Positions 1 through 7,713 of a stretch of 11,906 nucleotides of DNA are shown here, in pieces. Source of the DNA: Actinomycetota bacterium (GTDB lineage Bacteria > Actinomycetota > Acidimicrobiia > Acidimicrobiales > Ilumatobacteraceae); contig WLSJ01000053.1 of assembly GCA_009705865.1 (NCBI GenBank), forward strand, positions 1 through 11,906. The letters run 5' to 3'. Position 1 is the first letter of the stretch; every line of letters begins with the position of its first letter. Position numbers and translations under genes: made by a program. The notes under the pieces were generated by a model, which had not been told where the DNA came from, ran no database searches, and saw only the letters and a list, made by a program, of their open reading frames with translations.

Positions 1-1
1 A

Positions 2-1288
2 AAAACGCCTGGTTCCCAGGCGGCTAACGCGAGGGCAAAGAAGGTGCTTCCCCTCGGTGTGCCATCAAGTTTGCAGGCGTATGACCCACATCCAATCGTG
101 ATCGCTAAGGCACAAGGTGCCTGGATGACCGACGTAGATGGAAACAAACTTATTGACTTCAGCATGGGCTTTGGTGCGCTCTTTTCTGGTCATGTGAACC
201 CGCTTGTTCGAAAAACAATCGAGACACAGCTCGATAGCGGAACATTGTTTGTATCGCCAGCAGAAATCACTGCAGATGTTGCCGAACTGTTGCGCGATCG
301 TTTTGGTTTGCCGATGTGGCGTTTTACGAACTCCGGAACTGAATCCACAATGGATGCAATTCGTGTTGCACGCGGTGTTACTGGTCGCGACAAGATTGTC
401 AAAGTTGAAGGCGGCTATCACGGTCATCATGACGTAGTGATGGTGTCGCAAAAGCCTGATCTTCGTTTTGCTGGGCCTGCTGATAGTCCATTGTCTGTGC
501 CATCAAGTGCGGGTGTTACCGATGCTGTTGTTCGCGACACCATTGTGATTCCGTTCAATGATGCTGAAGCTTTAGAACGCGCATTGTCTAATAACGATGT
601 TGCATGTTTCATTGTTGAACCAGTCATGGAAAACATTGGTATTTGTTTGCCACAACCTGGGTACTTAGAAGAAGTGCGTCGTATCACTAAGGCACACGGC
701 ACGTTGTTGATTTTTGATGAAGTAAAGACTGGTATTACTGCTGGTTGGGGCGGGGCGACAGGTGTTCTCGATGTGCAACCAGACTTAGTCTGTTTGGCAA
801 AGAGCATTGGTGGCGGTTTGCCTGTTGGAGCATTCGGCGGAACTCTTGAATGCATGGGGGAAATCGAAAGCGGGAAAGTTGTTCACGTAGGTACCTATAA
901 CGGAAACCCACTTGTTATGGCTGTTGCGCGCACTGTTCTTGCTGATGTTTGTACGCAAGAAGTCACTGCTGCAACTGTGGCGCGTAACGCACTATTGGTC
1001 GACGCATGCGGTTCCATCATTGATGAAGCAGGTTTGCCAGCGCACACTGTGCAGTTTGGTGCCAAAGGTTGCATCACGTGGTCATCAGAACCAGTGAAGA
1101 ACTATCGCGATTACAAAGCAACAGACTTTGATATTGCATATGCGCAATGGATTCACGGTATTAATCGCGGAATTATCCTTCCGCCAGGTCTTGATGAGCA
1201 GTGGCTAATATCTGTTGTGCATACAGAAGAAGAAGCACTTCACTACGCCACTATCTTCGGAGAATTTGTTGACGAACTCACTGCATAG
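2..1288 (+). CDS. Class III PLP aminotransferase, HemL-like (5' end outside window)
   Basis: This is a fold-type I PLP enzyme related to glutamate-1-semialdehyde aminomutase. The frame is open without a stop from the first base, and the residues before the GTG at 44 (TPGSQAANARAKKVLPLGVP) look like the usual N-terminal helix of the family. The gene therefore most likely begins upstream of the window and the GTG at 44 is internal. Counting the codon at 44 as residue 1, visible motifs are DVDGNKLIDF (30-39), NSGTES (96-101), EGGYHGHHD (122-130), FDEV (224-227, the Asp that pairs with the PLP ring nitrogen), AKSIGGGLPVG with the Schiff-base lysine K253, and GTYNGNP (283-289). It differs from true HemL: GALFSGH and EPVMENIG stand where HemL has GPLILGH-like and EPVAGNMG-like segments. 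I therefore do not call it hemL; the substrate is unknown. The next gene overlaps its 3' end, suggesting a two-gene transcript. Confidence 0.85.
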   Translation, partial: KTPGSQAANARAKKVLPLGVPSSLQAYDPHPIVIAKAQGAWMTDVDGNKLIDFSMGFGALFSGHVNPLVRKTIETQLDSGTLFVSPAEITADVAELLRDRFGLPMWRFTNSGTESTMDAIRVARGVTGRDKIVKVEGGYHGHHDVVMVSQKPDLRFAGPADSPLSVPSSAGVTDAVVRDTIVIPFNDAEALERALSNNDVACFIVEPVMENIGICLPQPGYLEEVRRITKAHGTLLIFDEVKTGITAGWGGATGVLDVQPDLVCLAKSIGGGLPVGAFGGTLECMGEIESGKVVHVGTYNGNPLVMAVARTVLADVCTQEVTAATVARNALLVDACGSIIDEAGLPAHTVQFGAKGCITWSSEPVKNYRDYKATDFDIAYAQWIHGINRGIILPPGLDEQWLISVVHTEEEALHYATIFGEFVDELTA

Positions 1289-1700
1289 TCAGAAAACACC
1301 AGCACTACCGAAGAAAATTCTTCGTGGTCTTTTGCGCAAGTGCGCATGGTGTGGCGGAAACGGTGCGTTCTTTACGTCGTGGTACACAAAAGCAGATCAT
1401 TGCCAAACGTGTGGTCTCAGTCGCGAGCGTGGGTATGAAGGTTTCGAACTAGGTGCAGCCACCATGGGCGTATTCATGACCTTTGGTTCCATCATTCTGT
1501 GGATGATTATTTCGGTGACGACCGGAGTTCCTTTGGTGCCGTTACTTCTGGTGGCCGGCATGTTGGCTGTCTGTGTTCCAAGTCTCGGGTACCCAATGAC
1601 CTACACGGTCTGGTTCGCAATTGACATCACATTTCGGCCACCCACTGAGGCCGATTTTGCGCAAGCTCAAGCCTGGCTTGACTCTCGTCCTGCTCGGTAG
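1269..1700 (+). CDS. DUF983-type zinc-ribbon membrane protein
   Basis: This is a small protein of about 143 residues with two CxxC pairs (C25/C28 and C45/C48) that probably bind one zinc ion. The motif CGLSRERGYEGFELGA follows, then two hydrophobic segments (about 62-83 and 87-106) that should span the membrane, then a short charged cytoplasmic tail. This arrangement is that of the DUF983 family, whose biochemical role is unknown. I chose the TTG at 1269 because a GGAGA Shine-Dalgarno sequence lies at 1259-1263, five bases upstream. An in-frame ATG at 1215 would give 161 residues, but it overlaps the preceding gene by 74 bases and lacks a good ribosome site. With the TTG start the overlap is 20 bases, consistent with translational coupling to the aminotransferase gene. 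The family call is fairly secure; the start is not. Confidence 0.75.
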   Translation: MTNSLHSQKTPALPKKILRGLLRKCAWCGGNGAFFTSWYTKADHCQTCGLSRERGYEGFELGAATMGVFMTFGSIILWMIISVTTGVPLVPLLLVAGMLAVCVPSLGYPMTYTVWFAIDITFRPPTEADFAQAQAWLDSRPAR

Positions 1701-1773
1701 ACGGCTAATGGGGCCTATGTCGCCCTTTCCAAAGGCCTGACGACCCTGCACACATGAAAGTCAGCGACAATGC

Positions 1774-1802
1774 TTGACCGAACAGGTGTTCGTAGTTACA
1801 GT
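1774..1802 (+). promoter_or_regulatory. recA SOS promoter (-35 TTGACC, -10 TACAGT)
   Basis: A -35 hexamer TTGACC (1774-1779) and a -10 hexamer TACAGT (1797-1802) are separated by 17 bases. The predicted start is near 1809, giving a leader of about 75 bases before recA. The LexA box lies in the spacer, so bound repressor would block RNA polymerase directly. The rest of the 182-base gap between the DUF983 gene and recA holds the recA ribosome site AAAGG (1871-1875) and nothing else I can name. Confidence 0.7.
1779..1792 (+). promoter_or_regulatory. LexA (SOS) box of recA
   Basis: The site reads CGAAC-AGGT-GTTCG, a perfect inverted repeat of the Gram-positive/actinobacterial LexA operator (core GAAC-N4-GTTC). 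It sits between the -35 and -10 of the recA promoter. Its 14-mer is nearly identical to two of the boxes next to lexA in this window. Confidence 0.9.
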
Positions 1803-1882
1803 GTTGTTGTTCGAACACACCCATTACGTACAGTCCGTCATTCCACCAGCAACCGCTAGCGGAAAACCCGAAAGGCACTCAC

Positions 1883-2935
1883 ATGACCACTCCAAGCCCA
1901 GAACGCGATAAAGCCCTCGACGCGGCTCTCGCCCAGATCGACAAGCAATACGGAAAAGGCTCCATCATGCGCATGGGGGAAAAGAGCTCGATGACCATCG
2001 AAGCCATCCCAACTGGCGCATTGCCCCTTGACCTCGCACTCGGCGTTGGTGGTTTGCCACGCGGCCGTGTTGTTGAAATCTACGGACCAGAATCCTCTGG
2101 TAAGTCAACTCTTGCCATGCACGTCGTTGCAGAGGCTCAGCGCAATGGCGGCATCTGTGCCTATATCGACGCCGAGCACGCAATGGACCCTGTGTATGCA
2201 AAAGCTATTGGTGTCGACATTGATCAACTGTTGATCTCACAGCCAGACACTGGTGAGCAAGCTCTCGAAATTGTCGACATGCTTATCCGCTCTGGTGCAC
2301 TTGATGTTGTTGTTATCGACTCTGTTGCTGCACTCACACCACGTGCCGAAATTGAAGGCGACATGGGCGACAGCCACATGGGTCTTCAGGCTCGTCTGAT
2401 GAGCCAGGCATTGCGCAAGCTCACTGCCAACCTCAACAAATCAAACACGGTTTGTATTTTCATCAACCAGTTGCGCGAAAAGATTGGCGTGATGTTCGGA
2501 TCTCCCGAAACAACACCTGGTGGTCGTGCACTGAAGTTCTACTCATCAGTTCGTCTTGACATTCGCCGCATCGAATCCATCAAAGATGGTGCCGAAGTTG
2601 TCGGTTCTCGCACGCGCGTCAAAGTGGTGAAGAACAAAGTTGCACCGCCATTCCGTCAAGCCGAATTTGACATCATGTACGGTCACGGCATCAGCCGAGA
2701 AGGTGCATTGCTCGACCTCGCAGTCGAAATGGCAATTGCCAAGAAGTCCGGCGCATGGTTCACCTATGAAGGTGAGCAAATGGGTCAGGGCCGAGAGAAC
2801 GCAAAGAACTTCTTGCATGATCATCCTGAGATCATGATGGACATGGAACAAAAAATCCGTGCTATCGCTGGTCTCAATGGTCAAGAAGACGCGGAGTTCT
2901 CTGCCAAAGACGAAGAGCCAATCGAACTCGATTAG
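1883..2935 (+). CDS. recA: RecA recombinase
   Basis: RecA forms ATP-dependent filaments on single-stranded DNA, catalyses strand exchange, and acts as co-protease for LexA self-cleavage, so it starts the SOS response. The 350-residue length is normal and no intein interrupts it. Seen in order: the KQYGKGSI motif (21-28), Walker A GPESSGKST (68-76), YIDAEHA (94-100), Walker B VVVIDS (142-147), DNA-binding loop L1 MGDSHMGLQ (161-169), FINQLREKIGVMFGSPETTP in loop L2 (193-212), and a C-terminal acidic tail (EEPIELD) known to modulate DNA binding. The ATG start is supported by AAAGG at 1871-1875. It is preceded by a LexA-controlled promoter and followed by a strong hairpin, so it looks like a single-gene transcript. 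No recX follows it. Confidence 0.99.
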   Translation: MTTPSPERDKALDAALAQIDKQYGKGSIMRMGEKSSMTIEAIPTGALPLDLALGVGGLPRGRVVEIYGPESSGKSTLAMHVVAEAQRNGGICAYIDAEHAMDPVYAKAIGVDIDQLLISQPDTGEQALEIVDMLIRSGALDVVVIDSVAALTPRAEIEGDMGDSHMGLQARLMSQALRKLTANLNKSNTVCIFINQLREKIGVMFGSPETTPGGRALKFYSSVRLDIRRIESIKDGAEVVGSRTRVKVVKNKVAPPFRQAEFDIMYGHGISREGALLDLAVEMAIAKKSGAWFTYEGEQMGQGRENAKNFLHDHPEIMMDMEQKIRAIAGLNGQEDAEFSAKDEEPIELD

Positions 2936-2962
2936 CTCTTCGCACAACCGAGCTGCCGCTTT

Positions 2963-3004
2963 CACAAAGGGCCGAGTCCTCTCCCAGGGACTCGGCCCTT
3001 TGTG
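2963..3004. terminator. recA transcription terminator hairpin
   Basis: A perfect 17-bp inverted repeat (2963-2979 with 2988-3004) encloses an 8-base loop. The stem core is GGGCCGAGTCC. It lies 27 bases after the recA stop. There is only a short T run inside the 3' arm (CCCTTTGTG) and no poly-U tract after it, a form common for actinobacterial terminators. Because the stem is symmetrical it could act in both directions. Confidence 0.8.
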
Positions 3005-3081
3005 GCTATAAATGTTTGCTTTCCCCTGCAGAATCGTTGTGCTACCTTGTAGAAAATTCTTCAAAAAAGGTGTGGCCCTCT

Positions 3082-4518
3082 ATGAAACGTTTCCTTGTTA
3101 CAGCAGCAATCCTTGGATCTTTTGTTGTCAGCACACCGATGGTGCATGCAGCATCACCGCCAGACACTGGCATGCCTGATCAGTCTCAACTCGATACACC
3201 GTCGTCACAAAATGCCACCTGGGCAAACATGACCGGAGGCGTTGCAGCGCGTCCGTACGTCACAGCTTTATCTGTCATTAACGGCGGGGTGTCCACTCCA
3301 GTCATTACGGCTGGAACTGCCACTGCTGAGACAAATGTGCCAGCAGGCCGCATTGCAGTTGCCATATCGCCAAGCAACTTGTGCCGAGACGGTCAAACCC
3401 CGGCGCAGGGGCAGTGCTATGCAACACCGAACAGAATCGGAATCACAGTCGGTTATCAAAAGCAGCCAGGCCAATTGGGTTATGACTTCAGCGGTAACCC
3501 AACATTGCTTACACCGGTCACCGCAGATACCGAATTTGACATCACACTAAATCTGAACACTTTGGGTAAAACACTGCGCTGGAGCTGGGCAAGTGCCATT
3601 CCGACTTATTGGAACACTTCTGATCTCGGCACTGATACCGCCACGGTTCATGTTCGATTAAAGCCAACGCTGACGCCAGTCGTGATGGAAGGTGGACGTC
3701 AAGTTGGATGTTCTCAAGTACCAGTGGGGGCCTGTCAGTACACACAAAATACGCATGAAACTTTGTCGGCCAGCATGACGTTGAGTCTTGATGACACTCT
3801 TGATCCAATGTTTACTGGTGCGTTGTTCAGCAGTACACGTTCCTACATGGGTTCACTTGCAGTGTCGTCTGGCGCGAGTCCTCAATTGACCTACGGAGTA
3901 TCGGCACCAAAAACGTGGAGCGATGGTTCTGCAAACACAGCTTCTGTCAGTGCAGTGATGTCAGATGCCGCATTGTTGAACTTCTATGGGGCAACGGCTG
4001 ATGTGGTCGCCACAACTGAATTTCAAACAACTGCATTGAACCTGACGCGGTCTGATGGTGGTTCGCAGGGGGCTGTCACCTGGACACGATGGACTCTTGA
4101 TGCTCAAGGAACAGATGGCTGGCTCATCACTATCCCTGAGATCACATTTGCTGATGCTGTCGGTACGTCGGGAGTGCGATCGTTTGGTTCTTCTGTGGCG
4201 CCTGCTCAATTCAAGGTGTCAGCGAAAAACGCGCCAAAGGTAACCAGTAGGCGAGTGGGAGCAAAATCGTTAATCACTATGAAGGTCAGTTCTTCGGCAT
4301 GTGCCAAATACACATGTCGAGTTGTGGTCAGTTCAATTTCATCAAAGGTGACTTCAAAAAGTAAAAAACTCACCACGATGGGGTTGACTCGAAAGTCAAA
4401 GTCGGTCAATGCGGTCGTATCGGCCAAGTCAGCGAGCGGGCAACGTCTGTCGGTCATGTTGCAGGCCAAAAAGGCTGGCAAGTGGGTGTACGCGTCCTCT
4501 TCAGTCGCAAAGGCTTAG
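3082..4518 (+). CDS. Secreted protein of unknown family, six paired cysteines, basic tail
   Basis: I do not recognise this 478-residue protein. Residues 1-23 form a signal peptide: KR, then a hydrophobic core, then a likely cut after VHA (21-23). This supports the ATG at 3082 over the longer frame beginning at 3016; AAGG at 3067-3070 may serve as ribosome site with long spacing. The mature part is rich in Ser, Thr, Ala and Gly and looks like beta-strand modules. It has exactly six cysteines in three close pairs (C101/C112, C210/C218, C407/C412), which suggests local disulphides outside the cell. From about residue 380 to the end the protein changes character: 16 Lys and 5 Arg with no Asp or Glu in 99 residues, compared with only about five lysines in the preceding 350. 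The tail could bind acidic wall polymers or the membrane surface (inference). It lies where recX is usual. Confidence 0.8.
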   Translation: MKRFLVTAAILGSFVVSTPMVHAASPPDTGMPDQSQLDTPSSQNATWANMTGGVAARPYVTALSVINGGVSTPVITAGTATAETNVPAGRIAVAISPSNLCRDGQTPAQGQCYATPNRIGITVGYQKQPGQLGYDFSGNPTLLTPVTADTEFDITLNLNTLGKTLRWSWASAIPTYWNTSDLGTDTATVHVRLKPTLTPVVMEGGRQVGCSQVPVGACQYTQNTHETLSASMTLSLDDTLDPMFTGALFSSTRSYMGSLAVSSGASPQLTYGVSAPKTWSDGSANTASVSAVMSDAALLNFYGATADVVATTEFQTTALNLTRSDGGSQGAVTWTRWTLDAQGTDGWLITIPEITFADAVGTSGVRSFGSSVAPAQFKVSAKNAPKVTSRRVGAKSLITMKVSSSACAKYTCRVVVSSISSKVTSKSKKLTTMGLTRKSKSVNAVVSAKSASGQRLSVMLQAKKAGKWVYASSSVAKA

Positions 4519-4535
4519 GGCTCTGGCTTCCTCGG

Positions 4536-4541
4536 TAGCCT
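4536..4541 (+). promoter_or_regulatory. Candidate -10 element for a leaderless miaB transcript
   Basis: TAGCCT fits the actinobacterial TANNNT -10 pattern and ends seven bases before the miaB GTG, which has no convincing Shine-Dalgarno sequence. Transcription would begin at or next to the start codon. No good -35 is seen, so this is a weak call on its own; it gains weight from the same spacing at lexA and nrdR. Confidence 0.4.
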
Positions 4542-4548
4542 TCGTGCT

Positions 4549-5976
4549 GTGACCGGGGTACAACCAACTTCATATGTAGTGCACACATTCGGGTGCCAAA
4601 TGAACGCGCACGACTCCGAACGCATTTCTGGCCTCCTCGAAGCCGACGGTATGGAGCGCGTGGAGACCGACGATGAGGCTGATGTTGTTGTTCTGAACAC
4701 CTGTTGTATTCGCGAGAACGCCGACAATAAGTTGTACGGAACTTTGGGGCATCTGCGTAAATGGAAAGCCGCTAAAGAAGGTCGCCGCATTGTTATCGGC
4801 GGGTGCTTGTCGCAAAAAGACAAAGATGTCGTGGCACAAAAAGCACCATGGGTTGATGTTGTGATGGGAACTCACAATGTGCACCGCACCACAGAGTTGT
4901 TGAATCACTCCATTGAGCACGGGCCAATCACTGAGATTCTTGATGAGGCCGTTCTCGATGACTACACCTTGTTTCCTAGCGCGCTTCCTGTTCGCCGCGA
5001 AACCACGTACAACGCGTGGGTAACGATTCAAATAGGTTGCGACAACTCGTGTGCGTACTGCATCGTGCCTGCTGTACGTGGCCGTGAAATTAGTCGTCCG
5101 TTTGCAGATGTCATTGGGGAAGTGGCGCAGTTGGCATCTACCGGCGTTACGGAAGTGACATTGCTTGGTCAGAACGTCAACAGTTACGGACGTGACATCA
5201 CGTTGGCGGAACGCCAGGCCGGGTCTGATGGCCGTGTACAACCGCTATTTGCCGACTTATTGCGAGCAGCAGGTGATGTTGAAGGTATTCGCAGGGTGCG
5301 ATATGTCAGCCCGCATCCGAAAGATATGCGCGTTGATGTTTTGGAAGCCATGGCACATACGCCAGCTGTGTGTGAGCACTTGCATTACCCATTGCAGTCA
5401 GGTTCTGATCGCGTGTTGTCTTTAATGCATCGTGGCTACACCGCAGAGCGATACATGGAGCGACTTGCTGATGCTCGCAGGCTGATTCCGGACTTGTCTG
5501 TGACCACTGACATCATCGTTGGTTTTCCAGGTGAGACCGAAGCAGATTTTCAGTGCACTCTAGAAATTGCTGCTGAAGCAATGTTTGACAATACTTTTGA
5601 ATACATCTTTTCGCCGCGCGAAGGCACTCAAGCAGCTGACATGACAGAACACTTCATTGATCCGGCCATTGTGTCTGATCGTTTTGATCGCCTGAAGATA
5701 GTGGTGGAGCATTCTGCGCTGATCAAACACGAAGCGCGTGTTGGTCGTATTGAAGAAGTAGTGGTGCAAGGGCCAAGTCGTCGTAACCCCAATGTGTATT
5801 CAGGTCGTACTCGCCAATACAAGCTGGTGCACTTCAGTTCTGATGTAGCTCTTCGTCCAGGTACTTACGCCACCGTAGAGATAACGAAGGCTGCACCACA
5901 TTTCCTGACGGGCTTCTTAGTAGAAGTACTTCAGATGGCCACTCATAAAATTCGCATACCTGTGGTGTCGGTATAA
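4549..5976 (+). CDS. miaB: tRNA-2-methylthio-N6-dimethylallyladenosine synthase MiaB
   Basis: MiaB is a radical-SAM methylthiotransferase that adds a methylthio group at C2 of i6A37 in tRNAs reading UNN codons, working after MiaA. The N-terminal UPF0004 domain shows TFGCQMN (C16), NTCCIRENA (C52) and GGCLSQKD (C86), the ligands of the auxiliary 4Fe-4S cluster. The radical-SAM motif CDNSCAYC provides C164, C168 and C171. A C-terminal TRAM domain (about 393-455) precedes a short extra tail ending KIRIPVVSV. At 475 residues the length is normal. The start is GTG; no upstream alternative is better, and the protein begins close to the first conserved cysteine as expected. An additional Cys (C53) sits beside the cluster ligand C52. 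It heads the operon, with miaA four bases downstream of its stop. Confidence 0.97.
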   Translation: MTGVQPTSYVVHTFGCQMNAHDSERISGLLEADGMERVETDDEADVVVLNTCCIRENADNKLYGTLGHLRKWKAAKEGRRIVIGGCLSQKDKDVVAQKAPWVDVVMGTHNVHRTTELLNHSIEHGPITEILDEAVLDDYTLFPSALPVRRETTYNAWVTIQIGCDNSCAYCIVPAVRGREISRPFADVIGEVAQLASTGVTEVTLLGQNVNSYGRDITLAERQAGSDGRVQPLFADLLRAAGDVEGIRRVRYVSPHPKDMRVDVLEAMAHTPAVCEHLHYPLQSGSDRVLSLMHRGYTAERYMERLADARRLIPDLSVTTDIIVGFPGETEADFQCTLEIAAEAMFDNTFEYIFSPREGTQAADMTEHFIDPAIVSDRFDRLKIVVEHSALIKHEARVGRIEEVVVQGPSRRNPNVYSGRTRQYKLVHFSSDVALRPGTYATVEITKAAPHFLTGFLVEVLQMATHKIRIPVVSV

Positions 5977-5980
5977 CTGC

Positions 5981-6898
5981 ATGACTATTCGAAAGTCAGT
6001 CGTTGTGCTGGGGCCAACGGCAAGCGGAAAGAGCGATGCTGCAATGACTGCTGCGACTCTTCAGCCCAAAGGTTCGGTGCACGTCATTGCGGCAGATTCA
6101 ATGCAGGTGTACAAGCGCATGGATATCGGAACTGCGAAACCCTCTGCCGCGGACCAGGCGTTAATTACACATCATTGTCTTGATGTGGCTGAACCAAGCG
6201 ATCGTTACACAGTGGCTCGCTATGTTGACGATGTTGCCGTTGCTCGCGCTGCAATTTCTGAAGCTGGTGCCACGGAGTTGGTCGTGGGTGGAACCGGTCT
6301 CTACGTCACATCACTCGTTGATGGTTTAGATATGCCCGGCGAGTGGCCTGATATTCGCGCCGAACTCGAAGCAAACGAAGACACCGATGCGTTATTTGCA
6401 CGGTTGTTGTCGCTAGACCCAGAGGCCACCACAAAGATGGAATCAAATAATCGTCGACGCATTATTCGGGCTCTCGAAGTGTGTCTCGGTAGCGGTGAGA
6501 AATTCAGCTCTTTCGGCGAAGGAATCGGATCCTTCAGTCCGACAACCACCACATTGATCGGGTTGCGATGGGACCGTGATGCATTACGTGCGCGAATTGC
6601 CCAGAGAGTGCACATCATGATGGAACGAGGACTCGTAGAAGAAGTTCGTTCTCTGTTGGCAGAGCCGGAGGGCCTGTCGTTTACTGCTCGTCAAGCACTT
6701 GGGTACAAGGAAATGATTGAGCACATCGAGGGGCGCTGGAGCCTTGACGAGGCTGTTGCTGCCACGATTCTTCGCACTCAACAGTTCGCTATCCGTCAAG
6801 ATCGGTGGTTTCGCCGAGACCCGCGAATCCAATGGGTCGAGGTACACGAGGACCCCATTGAAGAAGTCACCCCTGTGGTGACAGCTGCCTTGGAATAG
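5981..6898 (+). CDS. miaA: tRNA dimethylallyltransferase MiaA
   Basis: MiaA transfers the dimethylallyl group from DMAPP to N6 of A37 in tRNAs, making i6A, the substrate for MiaB. The 305-residue protein has the P-loop GPTASGKS (11-18), the DSMQVYK segment (39-45) that contacts the target adenine and the catalytic region, GTAKP (50-54), GGTGLYV (103-109) and the C-terminal QQFAIRQDRWFRRDP motif that contacts tRNA. Only four bases separate it from the miaB stop, and its TAG stop shares one base with the GTG of dapF, so it is translated within an operon. No strong ribosome site is visible, consistent with coupling to miaB. Confidence 0.97.
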   Translation: MTIRKSVVVLGPTASGKSDAAMTAATLQPKGSVHVIAADSMQVYKRMDIGTAKPSAADQALITHHCLDVAEPSDRYTVARYVDDVAVARAAISEAGATELVVGGTGLYVTSLVDGLDMPGEWPDIRAELEANEDTDALFARLLSLDPEATTKMESNNRRRIIRALEVCLGSGEKFSSFGEGIGSFSPTTTTLIGLRWDRDALRARIAQRVHIMMERGLVEEVRSLLAEPEGLSFTARQALGYKEMIEHIEGRWSLDEAVAATILRTQQFAIRQDRWFRRDPRIQWVEVHEDPIEEVTPVVTAALE

Positions 6899-7713
6899 TG
6901 TCTGACCTAATGCACGTTTCGCTTTCCAAACACCATGGACTTGGTAATGACTTTCTTGTGTACGACATGGCACAAGGAGATCAATCGAACTGGCCACAAT
7001 TGGCACAGCAATGGTGCGAGCGTTCGACTGGTGTCGGAGCCGACGGCTTGTTATTGCTGACAATTGTTGACAACACGACACTTGGTATGCGTTTGTATAA
7101 CGCAGACGGAAGCATCGCTGAAATGAGCGGCAATGGCATTCGGTGTTTAGTGCAAGCTGCGCATTTCACGCTGAAGGGTGTCGCAGGCACTGTGTATCAC
7201 GTATCTACTGACGCTGGTTCTCGCGAAGCAGTGGTCACTAGCGAATGGGACAACGACACAATTCATATCAGTGTCGACATGGGATACGTGGAAGATCTGG
7301 AAGAGCCTCAGAATTGGGCATCATTGCAGTGCGACCCATTGCGACCAGTGCGTCATGTGTCGCTTGGTAACCCACATTCAGTTGTTGGTGTCGAAGAAGT
7401 CGGTGCAGTTGATTTGGTTCATCTTGGCTCGCTAGTTCCACACATCAACTTGGAAGTCATCGAACAAGGTCCTGAAACAAACGCAATCACCATGCGGGTT
7501 CATGAACGAGGCGCCGGCGTAACCCGTGCCTGTGGCACCGGAGCATGTGCCGCTGCTGATGCAGCATTGACATGGGGGCTTGTTCCGCGGTCTGTCGAAC
7601 ATGTCATCGTGCATATGGACGGCGGAGACGCACGCGTGCGGATTTCAGATGATCGCAGAGCCACGCTGATTGGGCCAGCTGTGTTCATTGCCAGCGTTTC
7701 GGTTCATGCATGA
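6898..7713 (+). CDS. dapF: Diaminopimelate epimerase DapF, first catalytic Cys replaced by Ser
   Basis: DapF interconverts LL- and meso-diaminopimelate, the last step before lysine and a peptidoglycan precursor. The 271-residue sequence shows KHHGLGNDF (11-19), GVGADGLLLL (45-54), the first active-site loop NADGSIAEMSGNGIRC (68-83), LGNPHSVV (156-163), ERGAGVTRACGTGACA (203-218) and a C-terminal GPAVFIA segment. The enzyme normally uses two cysteines as opposing acid/base. The second is present (C212), but the position of the first (in ECGNG/MCGNG-type motifs) is S77, codon AGC at 7126-7128; C83 is a different conserved residue. Activity may be altered, or this may be normal in its lineage. 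The start is GTG overlapping the miaA stop (TAGTG); an in-frame ATG at 6910 (MHVSLSKHHG) is equally plausible. It overlaps hflX by four bases. Confidence 0.93.
   Translation: MSDLMHVSLSKHHGLGNDFLVYDMAQGDQSNWPQLAQQWCERSTGVGADGLLLLTIVDNTTLGMRLYNADGSIAEMSGNGIRCLVQAAHFTLKGVAGTVYHVSTDAGSREAVVTSEWDNDTIHISVDMGYVEDLEEPQNWASLQCDPLRPVRHVSLGNPHSVVGVEEVGAVDLVHLGSLVPHINLEVIEQGPETNAITMRVHERGAGVTRACGTGACAAADAALTWGLVPRSVEHVIVHMDGGDARVRISDDRRATLIGPAVFIASVSVHA

Noticed and set aside
1712..1737. GGCCT ... AGGCC inverted repeat after the DUF983 gene as a terminator
   Set aside because: Only a 5-bp stem with a long loop and no T tract.
1809..1816. GTTCGAAC palindrome downstream of the recA promoter as a second LexA box
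   Set aside because: The half-sites face the wrong way with no N4 spacer; the flanks give no matching second arm for either half.
2546..3064. 172-codon minus-strand frame across the recA 3' end and terminator
   Set aside because: It runs antisense through conserved RecA codons and through the terminator stem; no domain or ribosome site.
4570..5241. 223-codon minus-strand open frame inside miaB
   Set aside because: It is antisense to a clearly conserved gene, has no recognisable domain, and its composition is what the miaB codons produce in reverse.
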